DNA of 64,000 nt, from positions 7,870-71,869 of the forward strand of contig JAKZHN010000010.1 of assembly GCA_037179335.1 (NCBI GenBank), given 5' to 3'. The translations under genes were made by a program, and so were the position numbers. This DNA is from Cyclaneusma minus. Lineage: Eukaryota; Ascomycota; Leotiomycetes; Marthamycetales; Marthamycetaceae. Of the stretch, positions 13,401 to 25,324 are shown in pieces; positions within the stretch are counted from its first letter, which is position 1; each line of letters opens with the position of its first letter. Under the pieces are notes generated by a model. That model searched no databases. It worked only from the letters and a program-made list of their open reading frames with translations, and had not been told where the DNA came from.

Positions 13401-14640
13401 AATTAAAATATATTAAATAAAAAGCAATATTAATAGCTGAATTTGATAAGATTTTAAATAAAAAATATAATTATAGCAGGCTTAAAAAAGCAATATTTGA
13501 AGCTTACTAACTTTTATAATATATTCGCTTTATTTATTTAGCGAAAATATAAGGAGATAAATAATAAACAACAAAAAACAAAAAAATACAATATTAGGTA
13601 AATAAAACCTCATATTTATAAACGCTTTATTAATTCAAATTGGGTATAATAGTATTTTATTTAATTTTTGCCCTTTTTTAAAAATATAAAGCAAGCAAAT
13701 AATACGAATAAATTTAAAAGGGAAATATATATATTATACGCTAAAATGAAATAAAATAAAAAGGGTTGAAAAAACCATTATTGGATTAAAAACTCGGATA
13801 AAAAATATTGGAATAATGGGATTATAAAAAAGCTGGAAATTATTATAAAAATTTATAATTTGGAGAAATTTACCAATAATAATAAATATAGATTTTATAA
13901 TTATATACGTATATTTATTAATATTTAAAAATTTAAAAATAAAAATAAATTTTTATATTTTTATATATAGAATAATTGAATTAAATAATAAATTAAATAT
14001 ATACCGATTTTATAATTTAAAATATATAATATAAAGCGCTTATATTATATTTGGGAATTTTAATAGTATTATTAATACGGCTTTATTTTAATATATTAAT
14101 AATTATATTGATTGTTTTCTTATTATTTATAATAAAAAATAAAAAAAATAAAAAAAGCAATTAAAATTGCGGCGCAATAAGCAAAAAAGCCAAAATAAAA
14201 TAAAAAAAGCATATTTTAAAAGGAAAACGGGCAATAAAAATATGCCGAATAAGGCTCCAATCCTAAAAAAGGCAAAAAGGCGGCTATTAATTAGGGGGCA
14301 AAATATATTAAATGCGATTTTGGCCGGAAACATATTAAAAAAGCGGCTATGTAAAAATAAATACATAGGGCTATTATAATATAAATATTAGGATTTTATT
14401 ATAGCTAAAAAATAATAATATTTCATTTTAAATATTATGCTGTATTTTATATTTTTAAATATAGTAATAAATAATTTTAAATTTATATTAATTTGCAGGC
14501 TTTTAAATATATTTAAAATAAAAAATCTATTTAATACAAATTATACATATTATAAATAGCTAAATAAAAAATTGCTTATTAAAAGCATATTGATAATTTA
14601 TTATAGCGCTAATTATAAAGATTTAATAGCTATTGCATAT
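4471..14640. other. 10 kb of AT-rich DNA without recognisable features
   Basis: The tract is almost entirely A and T with scattered GC dinucleotide remnants and short (TA)n runs, for example near 5,140 and 12,235. No frame shows a domain I can name. At 14,127-14,379 both strands are open. The plus-strand frame is very Lys-rich (70 residues) and the minus-strand frame Phe-rich, which suggests a local purine bias rather than a gene. The region most likely holds old transposons too eroded to identify by eye. Confidence 0.5.
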
Positions 14641-14654
14641 ATTACAAGCAGGCG

Positions 14655-14800
14655 CAAAATAAAGGCCTTTATTCATACTTAATCCGCGACAGGTTAGCGA
14701 TAACGGAGCACCAAGCCCTCCTAGCGACAAGAAATAGGGTTGCAAATAATATAAAAAAAGCGCCGCAGGCCAGCCCGCCGCAAGCGTTTTTTTTAAAATA
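14655..14800. repeat. GC-richer island of unknown origin
   Basis: A short patch retains GC-rich words (CGCGACAGGTTAGCGATAACG, CACCAAGCCCTCC, GCCGCAGGCCAGCCCGCCGC) in the middle of RIP-like DNA. It has no box A/box B pair, so it is not a tRNA gene, and no partner copy was found in the window. It may be the end of a short or late-inserted element. Confidence 0.35.
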
Positions 14801-15512
14801 GCCCCACTTTTAATTTATAAAATAGTAAAAAAACAAAGTAAAAAGCTTTGAAATTGAATTTCTTAGAATTTTTATAAAAAAGAAATATCAAAATTAAAAA
14901 TAATTTGAAATAAAAATCAAATATTTGGAAATTTATTTTTACTTAAATAAATACTAAAATTAATAATCTCTGAAAATCTTTAATATTATTCTATTTTGAA
15001 AATTCTGTATTTTTGCTAAAGTTTTTAAAAAATAATAAAATTAAAATTTATTTTTATAGTTTAAATATCGCATTATAGGGAATTTCTATAAAACAAATTT
15101 TAAAATTAAATTATTTTTTAAATTTAATAGCATTTAAAGCAATTAAAGGTACTTTTTAACGCGGTATATTTAAAATAAAGAAAAACAAACGTATCAAAAT
15201 TATAGGGCAATTAAAGAAACATCAATTAAAGCTATTTTTACAATTTAAAATATTATAATTAATTCGCGATTTTAAAAATAATTTAAAATCTAGGAAATTT
15301 TTAAAGTTTCCTTTAACTACGTTATAAAATTCAAATAGCCTAATTATATTACTATTTATATTCCAATATAAAGCGCTATAATACAAATAATTTAAAGCAT
15401 TTTATAATTCTTTTATAATTAGGATTCTATATATTTAAAACAAAAAATTAATATATATTTAATTATTTTAAATTATTTTAAATTTTTAAATTTTTAAATT
15501 TTTAAATAAATT
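14801..15512. other. AT-rich DNA, no feature seen
   Basis: AT-rich and stop-dense, with short near-tandem runs such as TTTTTAAATTTTTAAA near 15,478-15,505. No coding or structural element was recognised. Confidence 0.5.
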
Positions 15513-16575
15513 ACCGCAAGCTATAAATACCAAAGTAGTTTACTTTTTTTTTAATTTTAAAAGTAATTTTCATTTTTTCATTTTTTCCATTTTTTATAAA
15601 ACACTTTCAATAATGCTTTATATATTTAATTATTAATTTTCCAATACGCCAATATAAAAAGCTTTATCAAATTGCGTAATATAGCGTTTTTAAAAATTAA
15701 AAATAAATTATTAAAATAAATATTCGTTTTATACGATAATGGAAATTCTCGTTTGCAGCGAATATTCAATAATTTATAAACTATTTATATGCAATAAAAT
15801 CAAATCCAAATATATATTTAAAATAAAAATTTAAATTCTTATTTGCAGCAAATATTTAATAATTTAATCTTTTTTATTTATAGCGAAAATTGGTTTATAA
15901 TTTTGTTCTAGCGTTTAATAGTAATTATTATAATTAATATAATTAATTAATTAATAACTAAAGGAATAAAACTAATAAAATAAATTGTTTTTATTAAAAC
16001 CCTTAATTTGTAATATTTTTAATATTTTTAAAAATATCCTAAAGAACTTTAAAATTGGGATTCCAATAATTAATTTAATTAATGCATATATATAGGCTTT
16101 ATTAATATAGATTTCTTTAATTGCAATTAAAGCTATTAATTTTAATTTTATATTATTTCCACGCTTTTCGCCTTTTTTTTTATAATTGCTAATATAAAAC
16201 TTGCAATTTATAATTTAAATAATAAAGCAAGCTTTTATAATATATTTATAAAAAGTCCTATTATTAATGCATTTATTATTTATTTAAATTAATATTAAAA
16301 AATAATAATTATTATATAATTTAAATCTCGTTGCAAACGAGATTTTTATATTTCTTTATTAATAAAAATTTATTTTCATAATTAATAATTTAATTTTAAA
16401 AACGCTATATTACGCAATTTAATAAAGCGTTTTATGTTGGCGTATTGGAAAATTAATAATTAAATATATAAAGCATTATTTGTAATATTTTAAAAGAAGT
16501 AAAAAAAATAAAAAAACGAAGAATAAAAATAAAATTTGAAAAAAAGTAAAATACTTTGTTATTTATCGCCCGCAG
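15513..16575. mobile_element. Fold-back/MITE-like element with long inverted arms
   Basis: The ends are inverted copies of each other. The left end reads ACCGCAAGCTATAAATACC and the reverse complement of the right end reads ACTGCGGGCGATAAATAAC, and both continue through an AAAGTA-TTTAC block. Further in, the arms again match: CCAATACGCCAATAT and TTGCGTAATATAGCG on the left (about 15,611-15,700), and their complements at about 16,390-16,490. The right half contains a perfect hairpin at 16,323-16,345 (AAATCTCGTT-GCA-AACGAGATTT), and the left half has two near-direct repeats around 15,745 and 15,833 (TTTGCAGCGAATATT, TTTGCAGCAAATATT). There is no coding capacity. A clean target duplication could not be defined in this AT-rich flank, so the superfamily is open. 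Confidence 0.6.
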
Positions 16576-16856
16576 TATAAATATCCAATATTTGGCTTTT
16601 TCAAATCGATATTAATAAGTTTTTTAAGTTTTTTATTTAATTATATATTTAAAATGCTTAATATTTGAAAAACTTATACTTTATAAAATTGCCAATTATA
16701 ATAATATCTTCGTTAAATTCCAATAGCCAGAATTTATTTAAATTTGAAGAAAAGAAATCAATTATTTAATAGTTTTTTTTATTTAGTCTATTTAAAAAAA
16801 AACGTTTCAATTAAAAAAACCATTTTAAAAAAATTATCGAGTAAATTAAAGGGGGT

Positions 16857-17080
16857 GAGTCACGTGCGTACGCAGGGGGTTATTAATAAATATTCGATTA
16901 GGACTAGCTAAAAAAAGGGGAGAAAGCGAAATTTAAAATTAGCTAAAGTGATAAATACCCTGGTTAATGCCTGGCTAATAAAGCGCTAGCGCGGATAATT
17001 AGCGCTAAAAGCTTAGGGATAGGTATATACCATGCGCTTTAAAGCGCGTGGCGCGTAATTACGCAAAAAGCTTTTATAGC
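16857..17080. repeat. GC-richer island, possible LTR end (TGAGTCACGTGC)
   Basis: The stretch begins TGAGTCACGTGCGTACGC directly after a purine run (AAATTAAAGGGGG). The first 12 bases equal the start of the LTR-like repeat at 42,356. The rest is rich in GCGC words (AAGCGCTAGCGCGG, CTTTAAAGCGCGTGGCGCG) but does not align obviously with family B. It lies just beyond the 3' end of the minus-strand Copia coding remnant, where a 3' LTR would be expected. Orientation and exact limits are not resolved. Confidence 0.35.
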
Positions 17081-17274
17081 TTTTTAAATACTAGAAATTC
17101 TTTTTTTTAATAGTATAATTCTTTCAATTGTTTTTTTAAATCTAGATTTAATCTTGTTTTTTTAAATTTATTTTTATATTTGAATAATTATTTTATTTAT
17201 AAAAACTATACTTTTTAATGCCCTATTGCGATTTTTTTAATGAAAGTATTGGAGGAATTGTTATTCTTATTAAC

Positions 17275-17475
17275 TTATTTATTTTTATTTATTTTTTGTT
17301 TTTTATAGCTTTGGCGTAAATGGAAAATATTAATTATTAGTTTTTTTATAATAATTCCTAATTTAATAAAATATTGGTATAAAAAAAGGAAATTTGTATA
17401 TAAAATAATTGGAATTTTCAAAATATCCAGCTTTAGCTTTTTAATTATATAATTAAGGGTTTTATTAATAGACAC
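17275..17475 (-). pseudogene. Copia RNase H C-terminal segment, RIP-mutated
   Basis: The 66-codon frame contains YTNFLFLYQYFIKLG followed by KKLIINIFHLRQSYKK. This fits the conserved stretch of fungal Copia RNase H in which a catalytic Asp begins a YTDS.SLY...KLGT block and is followed by KRL.IDI..LRQSYE. The Asp position is now Asn, and the Ser and Cys positions are Phe and Tyr, as C-to-T and G-to-A changes predict. The frame continues (with stops) into NNNSSNTFIKK, resembling the NPAD..TK motif near the end of Copia Pol. The family assignment is from memory of the motif pattern; no search was run. Confidence 0.6.
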
Positions 17476-18887
17476 TTTTATATTAAATTTTTAAATTATA
17501 ATTAAAATCTTATTTCCTAATATACTTTTAAAAAATTGGTTGGTTTTAATAAAGTTTTAATAAATTAGGCTTTTTCTAATTTTAAAGGTATTTGCTTTCG
17601 AAATTGATTTATTTATTAATATAATTAAGTATCCCAATTGGGAATTATAGTTTTAAAAATTGGCAAAAAAGCTATTAATAAATAAAACGAATTTGGTTCT
17701 ATTTATATTAAAAAGTATAAAGCAAAGGCTTTTATTAATATTGTTTATATATTATTTGAGTTTTTTCTTTAGCCTTTTAGCGTTTTTTTAAATTGGTTTA
17801 AAATATTGAGTTGCAATTAAAAAATTGAAATTGGTTTTTGGTTAATAAATTAATAATAAATAAGCTTTTCTAGTTTTTTTTCTAAATATAATAAACTTTT
17901 ATATTTGGAGATTTTGAATTTACAATATTAATTTTGAATTTTTGGCCTTTTTATTTAAGAATTAAGTTTTGTCCTTCTATTAAAAGAATATAGCTATTAA
18001 ATAATAAAAGGGTATTTGGAAAAAGCTTGGTTTTTGGCTTGGCTTTGAATTTGGCTTTTTGCAATTTCGTCTTTTTTAAGGCTGATTATTTCTTGTTATA
18101 AATAATAAAGGTATTATTAAGTCGAAGTTTTATTATAGCAAATATATTTGGATATTTATAATATATAAGATATCAATTATAAATGGAAATTCTTATATAT
18201 AATTTCTTAATATAGTATTTTAAATAAATTATAAACCAATATAAATCTGCTTTAGCCAATTTATATAATGGTTTAAAAAATACTATAATTGTATTTAAAG
18301 GGGATTTGCCTTTTATTGTTTTGGATAAGTAATAGTAGACCTTTTTGAATAGTTTGTCCTAGGCATGAGGATAAATTTGGGTAATGTTTTTTAGTATAAT
18401 TTCCACTTTTTAAAAAAGAATCTTTATAAATAAAAAAAGTGGGTGCTAAATAGATTATTAGTTTTTGGCTTGCGCGTTGTATTATCGGAAATTGAATTAG
18501 AATGGTCTTTTTGCTAGTATTATTATGATTTTAAATAACTATTTTGGATTTTTTTTAAAAAATAATTGTGGCTTTTCTTTTTGATTTTCTCTACTATATG
18601 GCTTTTGAAAAAAGTTTCTTTGTAAAATTTAAAATTAAATGGAATAAATTTAAAAACATTTATTCCGATAAAGCCGTTTATTTCCTTTTAGTTTGACTTT
18701 TTAATGGGTTTTTTAAAATTGTAATTTTGCTTTTAGCTTCTAATTTGAGATAGAGCTTTATATTTAGTTTTTCGTTGGTTAAAACATATATTTATTGGGT
18801 ATATAAATCGGTTATAAAATAGATTAAATATTGGTAAATTTCCCTTTTTAATATTAATTTTTTAAAATTATAAAAGAAATCTTTTGT

Positions 18888-19070
18888 TTAAGCCAAAAAT
18901 AATATATTTTTTAGCCTTTTGGGATTGTTTTTGCTGCTTCTAAATCTTCCTTTTTTCTTACCAATAATTTTAATAATCTTCTTTTTGGCAAAAGGAGGGA
19001 TCTCTAAATTTGATTCATTATTTTTAAAATTTAAATCAAATTTAAAGTCTAAAAAATCTCTTTTATACAA
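18888..19070 (-). pseudogene. Copia integrase-RT linker (AT-hook-like), RIP-mutated
   Basis: The 60-codon frame ends in a basic stretch (KKKGRFRSSKNNPKRLKN) that resembles the GRPRGSKNKPK linker found between integrase and reverse transcriptase in fungal Copia polyproteins. Pro to Phe and Gly to Ser are the changes expected from RIP. The minus-strand order relative to the RNase H segment at 17.3-17.5 kb supports the call. The plus-strand frame over the same bases is a shadow. Confidence 0.5.
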
Positions 19071-19932
19071 GGGCTTTTTAATAATTAAATCTCCCTATTT
19101 TTTAAAAGGAGGATTATTAGCTTAAATAGAATTATTGTATGATTTAATGCTTATGCTTTTGAAATTCCTATATTTTTATAAAAGGTTCAAAATAATTATT
19201 TTACTATTAATCCTAATAATTTTATACGAATTATTCCATTTTTTATTTTTTTTATATACAATTGCTTTAAAATTAATAGGTATATTAAAAACTAAAAAAA
19301 TATTTAAATCGTTTTTTATATTTAAAATTTAAATTATAATTCTTTTAATATATAGGTTTTTAATTTTAGCTATAGCTTTATTAATTGCATTGGCTTTTTG
19401 GACTATATTAAAAAAAAGCCAAATTTTTAATAAATTTTAAATATATTTCAAATACTAAAAGAATAGGTACCAGATTATTTACTCCAGCAATGTTATTAAT
19501 AGCTTTAATTGCTACTTAATCTTTTTTTTAAAAATATTGGAAAATTTGCTTTAATAGTATTATAGGCCTTTTTTAATATAGCATAATACTTTTCATTTGT
19601 TTTAATATTATAATAAAATTTAATAAAAATCTATTATATATTTATTCCAATTATTGCAATTTCTGCTTTAAATTTCTTGCCAATTCTTTTTAATAATTAT
19701 GCATAATAAAATTAAATAGTTTTAAATAAATTTTAATCCAGCAAAGTTTAATTATTCTCTAAATTTTAATAGCTTTAATCCTTAAAAATTTGGCAATTTA
19801 AGAATTGATAGCTGTATTTATAATATAAATAATTGCTTTTTTATTAAAATAAAAAACATTTATAAAGACTTTAGCATTGAAATTAAAGTTTCTTTAAATA
19901 TTAATTTTGAATTTGCCTGAAATTTTGAATCC

Positions 19933-22803
19933 AAATCCCCACACTCACCCTGAAATTCCCCAGACTCACCCTGCTTTATATTTCAAGCAGCAAAGGTTTT
20001 TTTTAAATTTCAAAGCCTTATTAATATGCAATAAATTAAGATTATTTCGGATTTTAAATCTAAGGCTTTATTAATGTGCGATAAATTTTAAAATAATTTT
20101 AATATAATAAATTTAAATGCTTTTTGGCAGCAATCTACATGCCTGCCGCCGTTAGCCGCCAGCCCTTTATTTACTTTAGTATTTTTAAGCTTTTGAATCT
20201 TTTAATACCTGCGCAATCTTATTATAGTTACGGCCAGTTTGCGCTATAACTTTTTTATTCTTACTTGCACCCTGCTCCAAGCAACCTGATTTCGATATTG
20301 AGATTAACAAAAACAATATATTTCTGCGATCCTGCCCCCTGTTTTTTAAAGGCCAATTTAATATTTTTCAAATTGTTAAAAATATTTGCAATAAATTTGG
20401 CAAAATTTATAGCTTTATTATAATGGTTAAAATTAATTAAAAATAAAAACAAAATACCGAAGCTATATAAAGGAAAATTATTCTAGCTTATAATTATGCT
20501 TGGAAATACAAACCAAATACTCGTTAAAAATTATTAATGCTAATTTGTGCCCAAAGGTTTTTATTGCAAAAACCAATTGCCTTTATTTGGTAATAGTTAA
20601 AATAGAGAAGGATGGCGGCTTTTTTGTTTACTATAAATATGCCAAATATTGCTATTACAATTATAATTTGGCTAAAGGTTTTGGCATTTTCTTTTAATTT
20701 CGGGAGTTTAATAATAAAAAAAAGGCTAAGGCCTTTAAATACTTTATAATCAATATTGCTAATAGCCGGATTCGGATTTTATTAAATAATGAACGCTTTA
20801 AACGAAATCCCAATTTCTTTTTATGGTTTATAATATTAATAATTTGCGCTATAAATTTAAAAATAAAAATATTGGCTATTAACGTTTAATTTTAGCTTTG
20901 AAAAATATTTTGGAGGATGCTAATTAGACTTATTCAATTGAAATAGATAATAAGGATTATTTAAAGCGGCTTTTTCTAATTTCCAAAAATGCAGCCGATT
21001 ATTTTAAAAATAATGAAAATAAGCTATTGCTTAATTTAATTTATAAAATAAATAAATTTGGTTTTTCGATATTCTATATTATTGGTATATTTTTGATTTT
21101 TTATTTCAAAATATAGCTGACTATAAGTTTAAAGATTAATTAATATTAAAAAAAATTGCCCTGGTCTTTTTTTTAAAAAAAAGCGGGATTATAATTGGGC
21201 TATTAGCTGTTTTGCAAAGGCTACTGCTGAAATGCTAAAATTTAAGGTTACTATAAATTGTAAGCCAATTTTATTTAATGCTATAATTGCTATATTCCCT
21301 TATATAATATATTTACTATATTAATAATATATTAATTAAAATGTTTTTGAAAATTTATAAAATGCTTTTAAAATTATAAAAAATTGGAAGCTATAATATA
21401 AGCAATAGTATAATATAATAGCTATTTCTATAATTAAAAAGTTTAATAATCAAATAAATAATTTGTAAACCTTTTTTTAATAATTTGCTAAAATTATGCA
21501 AATAACATTTGGCTAATTTTTTATAAAAAAGAATTATAAAAATTTAAATTAATAAATATTTCATTTTGAAGCTATTATAATATTCAGAATAAAGGAAGCT
21601 TATCGCGTTATTAAAAATTGGATCGCTAGCAATATTGGGAATTTGTATATTATTTGGCATTAAATAAAGCTAGCTATTAATATTTAAATTGGCAATATTA
21701 TAGCTAAGCATTGCATAGCTTTATAGGTAAAATTCATATTTATTATTTAAAGCAATTAATAATTTTATATCCGTTTTTATAGCAAGGTTTTCAAAAAACC
21801 AATAGTTATTATATAAAATTATTGTTTTTCCTTTTATAGACTTTAGGTATTGAAAATCTGGTAAATGCTATTTTAATTTAATATATAATAGCGCTTTTAC
21901 AATAATTATGGATTTTTTTTATAGCTATGAAATTATTAAGCGCTAAATAGCAAGTTGGATTTTAAAAATAAAAAATATTTATTTATATTAATGGTTTAAG
22001 ATATCAATTAATAATAATATTTTGAATTTACTGATTTTTTATAATGCGCTTATTTTTGATTTTTTATTCAGGCGCTTTCGGGCAGAAAAAAATTAAAAAC
22101 TAATTGCTAGTATAGGGAAAATTTTAAATGAAAAAAAGGCTATTTCCCGCGCAAAATACTATTGCAATGCCTATATTCTTGCAGATTATCCTTTTTTTAA
22201 AAAGTATATCAATAACCATTATTTTTATATTAATTATAATAAAAGAAATTGCTTTATTTTTGAATCTGTTGCATTTTTTAGCCAGTAATTAAAAGCTAAA
22301 AAAGCTAATAGAAATCCGGCAGAGAATTTAAAAAATAATTTAAAAAAAGCTAAATTTAAATTTAAATTTGAATTTGAATTTTAGCCAGTTTTTCGAGACT
22401 TTTAATATGGCCCAGGCTATTCCAAAGATTTTCAGCGCGGTCCAAGCCGCCCTAAAAATTCGGAAAGGGAAAAAAAGGAAAAAAAGAAAAAAAAATGAAA
22501 GGGATTTTTAGCATAGCTAGTTTTTAAAATATATATATTGCTAGCCATTTATTATTATTATTATTATTATTATTGTACAAATTAGTAAAAAATTATCAAA
22601 AATCAAGGCTTTATTAATATGCAATAAAATTCGAAATAATTTTATTTAAATAAACGCTCGGATAATTTTATAAGCGATTGGATTAATTTTAAATTTATTC
22701 CAAATTTTATTGTATATTAATAAATGATTCTTTTTTAAAAACCCTTTGCTGCTTGAAAAATAAAGCAGGGTGAGTATAGGGAATTTTAGGGTGAGTGTGG
22801 GGA
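19933..22803 (+). mobile_element. Mutator-like element (MULE) with 9-bp target duplication
   Basis: The element is 2,871 bp and is flanked by a perfect 9-bp direct repeat, TTTGAATCC (19,924-19,932 and 22,804-22,812). Its ends are inverted copies: TCCCCACACTCACCCT, GACTCACCCTGCTTTAT and TTTCAAGCAGCAAAGG on the left recur as complements on the right, about 60 bp in all. A subterminal word (TTAATATGCAATAAA) is repeated near both ends. Inside lies a transposase pseudogene on the plus strand. Target duplications of 8-11 bp and the transposase motifs are characteristic of Mutator-like elements. It is inserted into Copia remnant 1 and is less eroded at its termini than in its centre. Confidence 0.8.
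20268..22380 (+). pseudogene. MULE transposase, RIP-inactivated
   Basis: A cut-and-paste DDE transposase of the Mutator superfamily can be followed through several frames. Near 20,350-20,697 is a FAR1/WRKY-GCM1-like zinc-binding region, with CLYLVIVKIEKDGGFFVYYK followed by a degraded NHDLA motif (NYNLAKG). Near 21,024 is the first catalytic region, LLLNLIYKINKFGFSIFYII, matching the MULE pattern LLLD.TYKTNRF.MPLL..IG; the catalytic Asp codon is now AAT (21,033-21,035). Near 21,595 is EAYRVIKNWIASNIGNLYII, matching the conserved VE.AH..LK.W...STGDL..VW block. The span fits a protein of about 700 residues. At least one frameshift and many TAA/TAG stops from CAA/CAG or TGG make it dead. No start codon can be fixed. 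Confidence 0.75.
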
Positions 22804-22812
22804 TTTGAATCC

Positions 22813-23032
22813 TGAAGTTTTGCCAAATATTTAATTTTGCTTGCAATATTTGGTAATTTGCTTAAATGCTTTAAATTTAGATTCCCTATTGGCTTTATTT
22901 AAATTGTTTTGAAATTTTATAATAATTAAATATCCCCATTGTTTATAAATTTGGCGTAATTTCTTTTTAATTAAAAAAATAATTGCAATATTTTTTTTAA
23001 AATTATGGTTTTAATAAAAATCAAAAATTTCT
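22813..23032 (-). mobile_element. Copia remnant 1, portion beyond the MULE
   Basis: The minus-strand reading continues across the MULE junction. Sequence to the right of the element (…GCAAAACTTCA) joins that to its left (GGATTC…AGGC) once one copy of the 9-bp duplication is removed. No diagnostic domain is seen in this short part, so its Copia identity is inferred from continuity. It abuts the LTR of the next element. Confidence 0.4.
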
Positions 23033-24600
23033 TTATTTGATAAAAATAGCCATTTTTAGATTTTCTTTAATTATAATATTTTTATTGCTATTATATATAT
23101 ATTTTTTTATATTTGCTAAAAATATAAAAGAAAACGTATTATTATTTATAATATTAAATGCAACAATTTTAAATAGTGTTTTTATTTTAGCTATATTATT
23201 ATAGCGCGGGCCCAAAATCACGTGGAACGGCAAAGCAGGGCATAGGTTAATAGTGTGTATTAAATTAAAAAAGGAAAAGGTCCAGTGCAAAAAGCTTTTT
23301 AAAAAAGCTCCAAGCGGAAACCGGAAGCGCTAATTGCGGCCTAGGGCCGTCACAATACCCCCCTCGCAAAAAAGCTCGTTCCTAAACTTCTATACCAATT
23401 CTCTTTTTCCTTCTACCTTTTAAACGGATAATTGTTTTTATTATTCATTTCTACTGCCCTATTTCTAGCTTCCCATTTTAATAGCTCGCGTAAAAGGCCT
23501 GGTTTATCGGGATATTTAATATAAAATTATTTTAATTTAATTGGGCAACATTTGAATTTTTTATATAAATATTGTTTTGCATTGAAATTTTAATAAAGGC
23601 TCTAATCCATTTTATAATACAAAATTCTATAATATAGCTTTAAATTAAAAATCCTGAAAACTTCGTATTTCAATTCCCCGTTAATATTATTTAAAAATTC
23701 TAGTTAAGAAATTTAACCTGGTATAGAATTATTTGCGGCTAGTCGAAATTTATTAAAATTTATAATTGGGTAAATATTTATTTTAAAAATAAATCCAATC
23801 TAAATGCATTTGTTTTTTAATAATACGCTATAAATCGGCTATTTTATTATTTAGCTTTTTGCTTAAATGCAAAATTATCCAATTTTCTATATTTATATAA
23901 ATATAGTCTCTAATATTGAAATTTATATTTTTCTTTATTTATTAGCTTGGATAGCTTATAATTGCTAAATTATTTGCAAAGCGTTTTTGGCAATGTTTTG
24001 ATATTTGCAAATTTAATATTATTTGGCTATAGCATTTGCTTAATTTAAAGCTTAAGAAAATAGCCAATTTTAATATTGCCCAATTAAATATTATTTTAAA
24101 TTTATATTCTATTATAATTTTGATAAAATATATTTCAATTAATTTTTCAAATAATACTGCGGCTTTAATATTGGTAAAAAATAGCCATTGCGGCCAATCG
24201 TTTTAAAACCAATTATAAAAAAATATTAATTATATATTAAAAATAGTATTTTCAATTTCAATTTAATTATTTATTAATAAATTAAAAATTAAAACCAAGC
24301 GGATTGCAATTTCTAAAATGCATAAAAATTCTTTTTAAAAATTAAAAATAAATTAATTGTTTTTATTTAATATAATAAATTTAAAAGCTTTATAAATCCT
24401 ATATATTACAAAATAAAAAAGCTTTATTGATTTTCTAGTATTATTTTTTTCTTTTTGCTAAATTTGCAAATTATAATTATAATTATATTATAGCCTTTTA
24501 TACTTTTAAATATTTTATAAAAATCCACCGTTATATATTATTATAGCCAATTGGATATTGAAAAAAAATTAAGCAATTTAATATTGGTATTTATTATAGC
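23033..24600 (-). mobile_element. Gypsy-like element C: 3' end with LTR
   Basis: On the minus strand a coding tail (23,508-23,350) runs into a polypurine tract (GCGAGGGGGGTAT, 23,355-23,367) immediately followed by TGTGACGGCCC, the expected start of a 3' LTR at 23,354. The LTR leader stays GC-rich (to about 23,210) and then decays, so its other end cannot be fixed. Upstream (23,510-24,540 in plus coordinates) the internal region is too eroded to assign domains. The 85-codon frame at 23,033-23,290 lies inside the LTR and is not a gene. No matching 5' LTR was found, so the element is truncated. Confidence 0.6.
23350..23508 (-). pseudogene. C-terminal tail of Gypsy-like polyprotein
   Basis: Fifty-three codons in one frame with a single internal TAG (probably from CAG) include LLKWEARNRAVEMNNKN and end with WYRSLGTSFFARGVL. 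The last residues are encoded by the polypurine tract and the stop lies within the first bases of the LTR. This arrangement is known in fungal Gypsy-type elements. The assignment is by resemblance and context; no catalytic domain is in this piece. Confidence 0.5.
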
Positions 24601-24613
24601 TGTAAAGGGGAGA

Positions 24614-24791
24614 TATAAAGCACGTGCGAATAGTAGGTCGTTAATATGCTTATTGATTATATCTAGAGAGCAAGGGTCGCTGGCGCGGGCATGGGAATAG
24701 CTGAAGCTATTCCCAATCTTGGCGCTAGCACCCGGAGCCCTTAGCTCTCCGGTGCCGGTGGCCCGTGCGCTGACTGCTGCGGGAACTGACA
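24614..24791 (+). repeat. LTR-like repeat family B, copy 1
   Basis: A GC-rich island of 178 bases. It shares with 42,356-42,555 and with the complement of 59,711-59,890 the blocks CGCTGGCGC, GGCATTCCCAGCCTTGGCGC (here in variant form ATTCCCAATCTTGGCGCTA), CCGGTGC, a CCGTGC block (TGGTCCGTGC at 42 kb, GGCCCGTGC here) and the terminus GGAACTGAYA. It is preceded by a purine run (TGTAAAGGGGAGA). An internal hairpin is visible (GGGAATAGCT-GA-AGCTATTCCC, about 24,691-24,712). No internal region pairs with it, so it is probably a solo LTR; the transcriptional direction is not certain. An 83-codon minus-strand frame across it (24,541-24,792) is discounted. Confidence 0.6.
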
Positions 24792-25324
24792 TTTAAAAAC
24801 TTTTGCTTTAGCGCATTATTTGTAATTTATAATATAGCGGTTATAATTTTCTAACTAATTAAGCCATTAATATTATTTTTTAAGCAATTTTCTTATTTTG
24901 TTTTTTTTTAAATAAATAATTTAAATTATATTATAAATTTTAGCAATTAATTTTATATATAGCAGTTTTTAAATAAATATCATCAATTGTTTATTTTTAA
25001 ATACTAAGCCATTTCTTATATTAAATTTGGCGAAATCAGCTTTTTTTTCTTTTAAAGCTTTGCCGGCTTTTTATTTGTATTTTTAAAAATCTCTATTATT
25101 GGCTTTTTAATTAATTTTAAATAGCTTATTAATTAAATTAATTTAAACTATATGAATCGGATTTAAAAAAGCAATAATATCCAGCTATAAATTTTAAATA
25201 AGGTTAGGGCTTAGTATTTTTTTAAAAAATATAATATAACTTTTACAAAATATTTTAAAAACCATTGCTTATTTTATTTTTTGATTTCTTTTAATAAAGA
25301 AATTTGCGCAATTAATAATACTTG

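Larger units (their letters stand above)
17150..19923 (-). mobile_element. Copia-type retrotransposon remnant 1 (pol, minus strand)
   Basis: Two pol segments in the expected minus-strand order identify this as Ty1/Copia. At 19,070-18,888 lies the basic linker between integrase and reverse transcriptase. At 17,475-17,275 lies the C-terminal RNase H part, followed by a degraded match to the Pol C-terminus. The 1.4 kb between them is the right size for reverse transcriptase but is shredded by stops. The element is interrupted at 19,923 by the MULE. The other side of the insertion resumes at 22,813, where a short frame continues across the junction. It is inactive. Confidence 0.6.

Noticed and set aside
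14127..14379. Lys-rich 70-codon plus-strand frame as a gene
   Set aside because: Both strands are open, there is no domain, and the composition follows a local purine bias.
24541..24792. 83-codon minus-strand frame with Ala/Arg-rich start
   Set aside because: It covers a non-coding LTR-like repeat whose other copies do not keep the frame.
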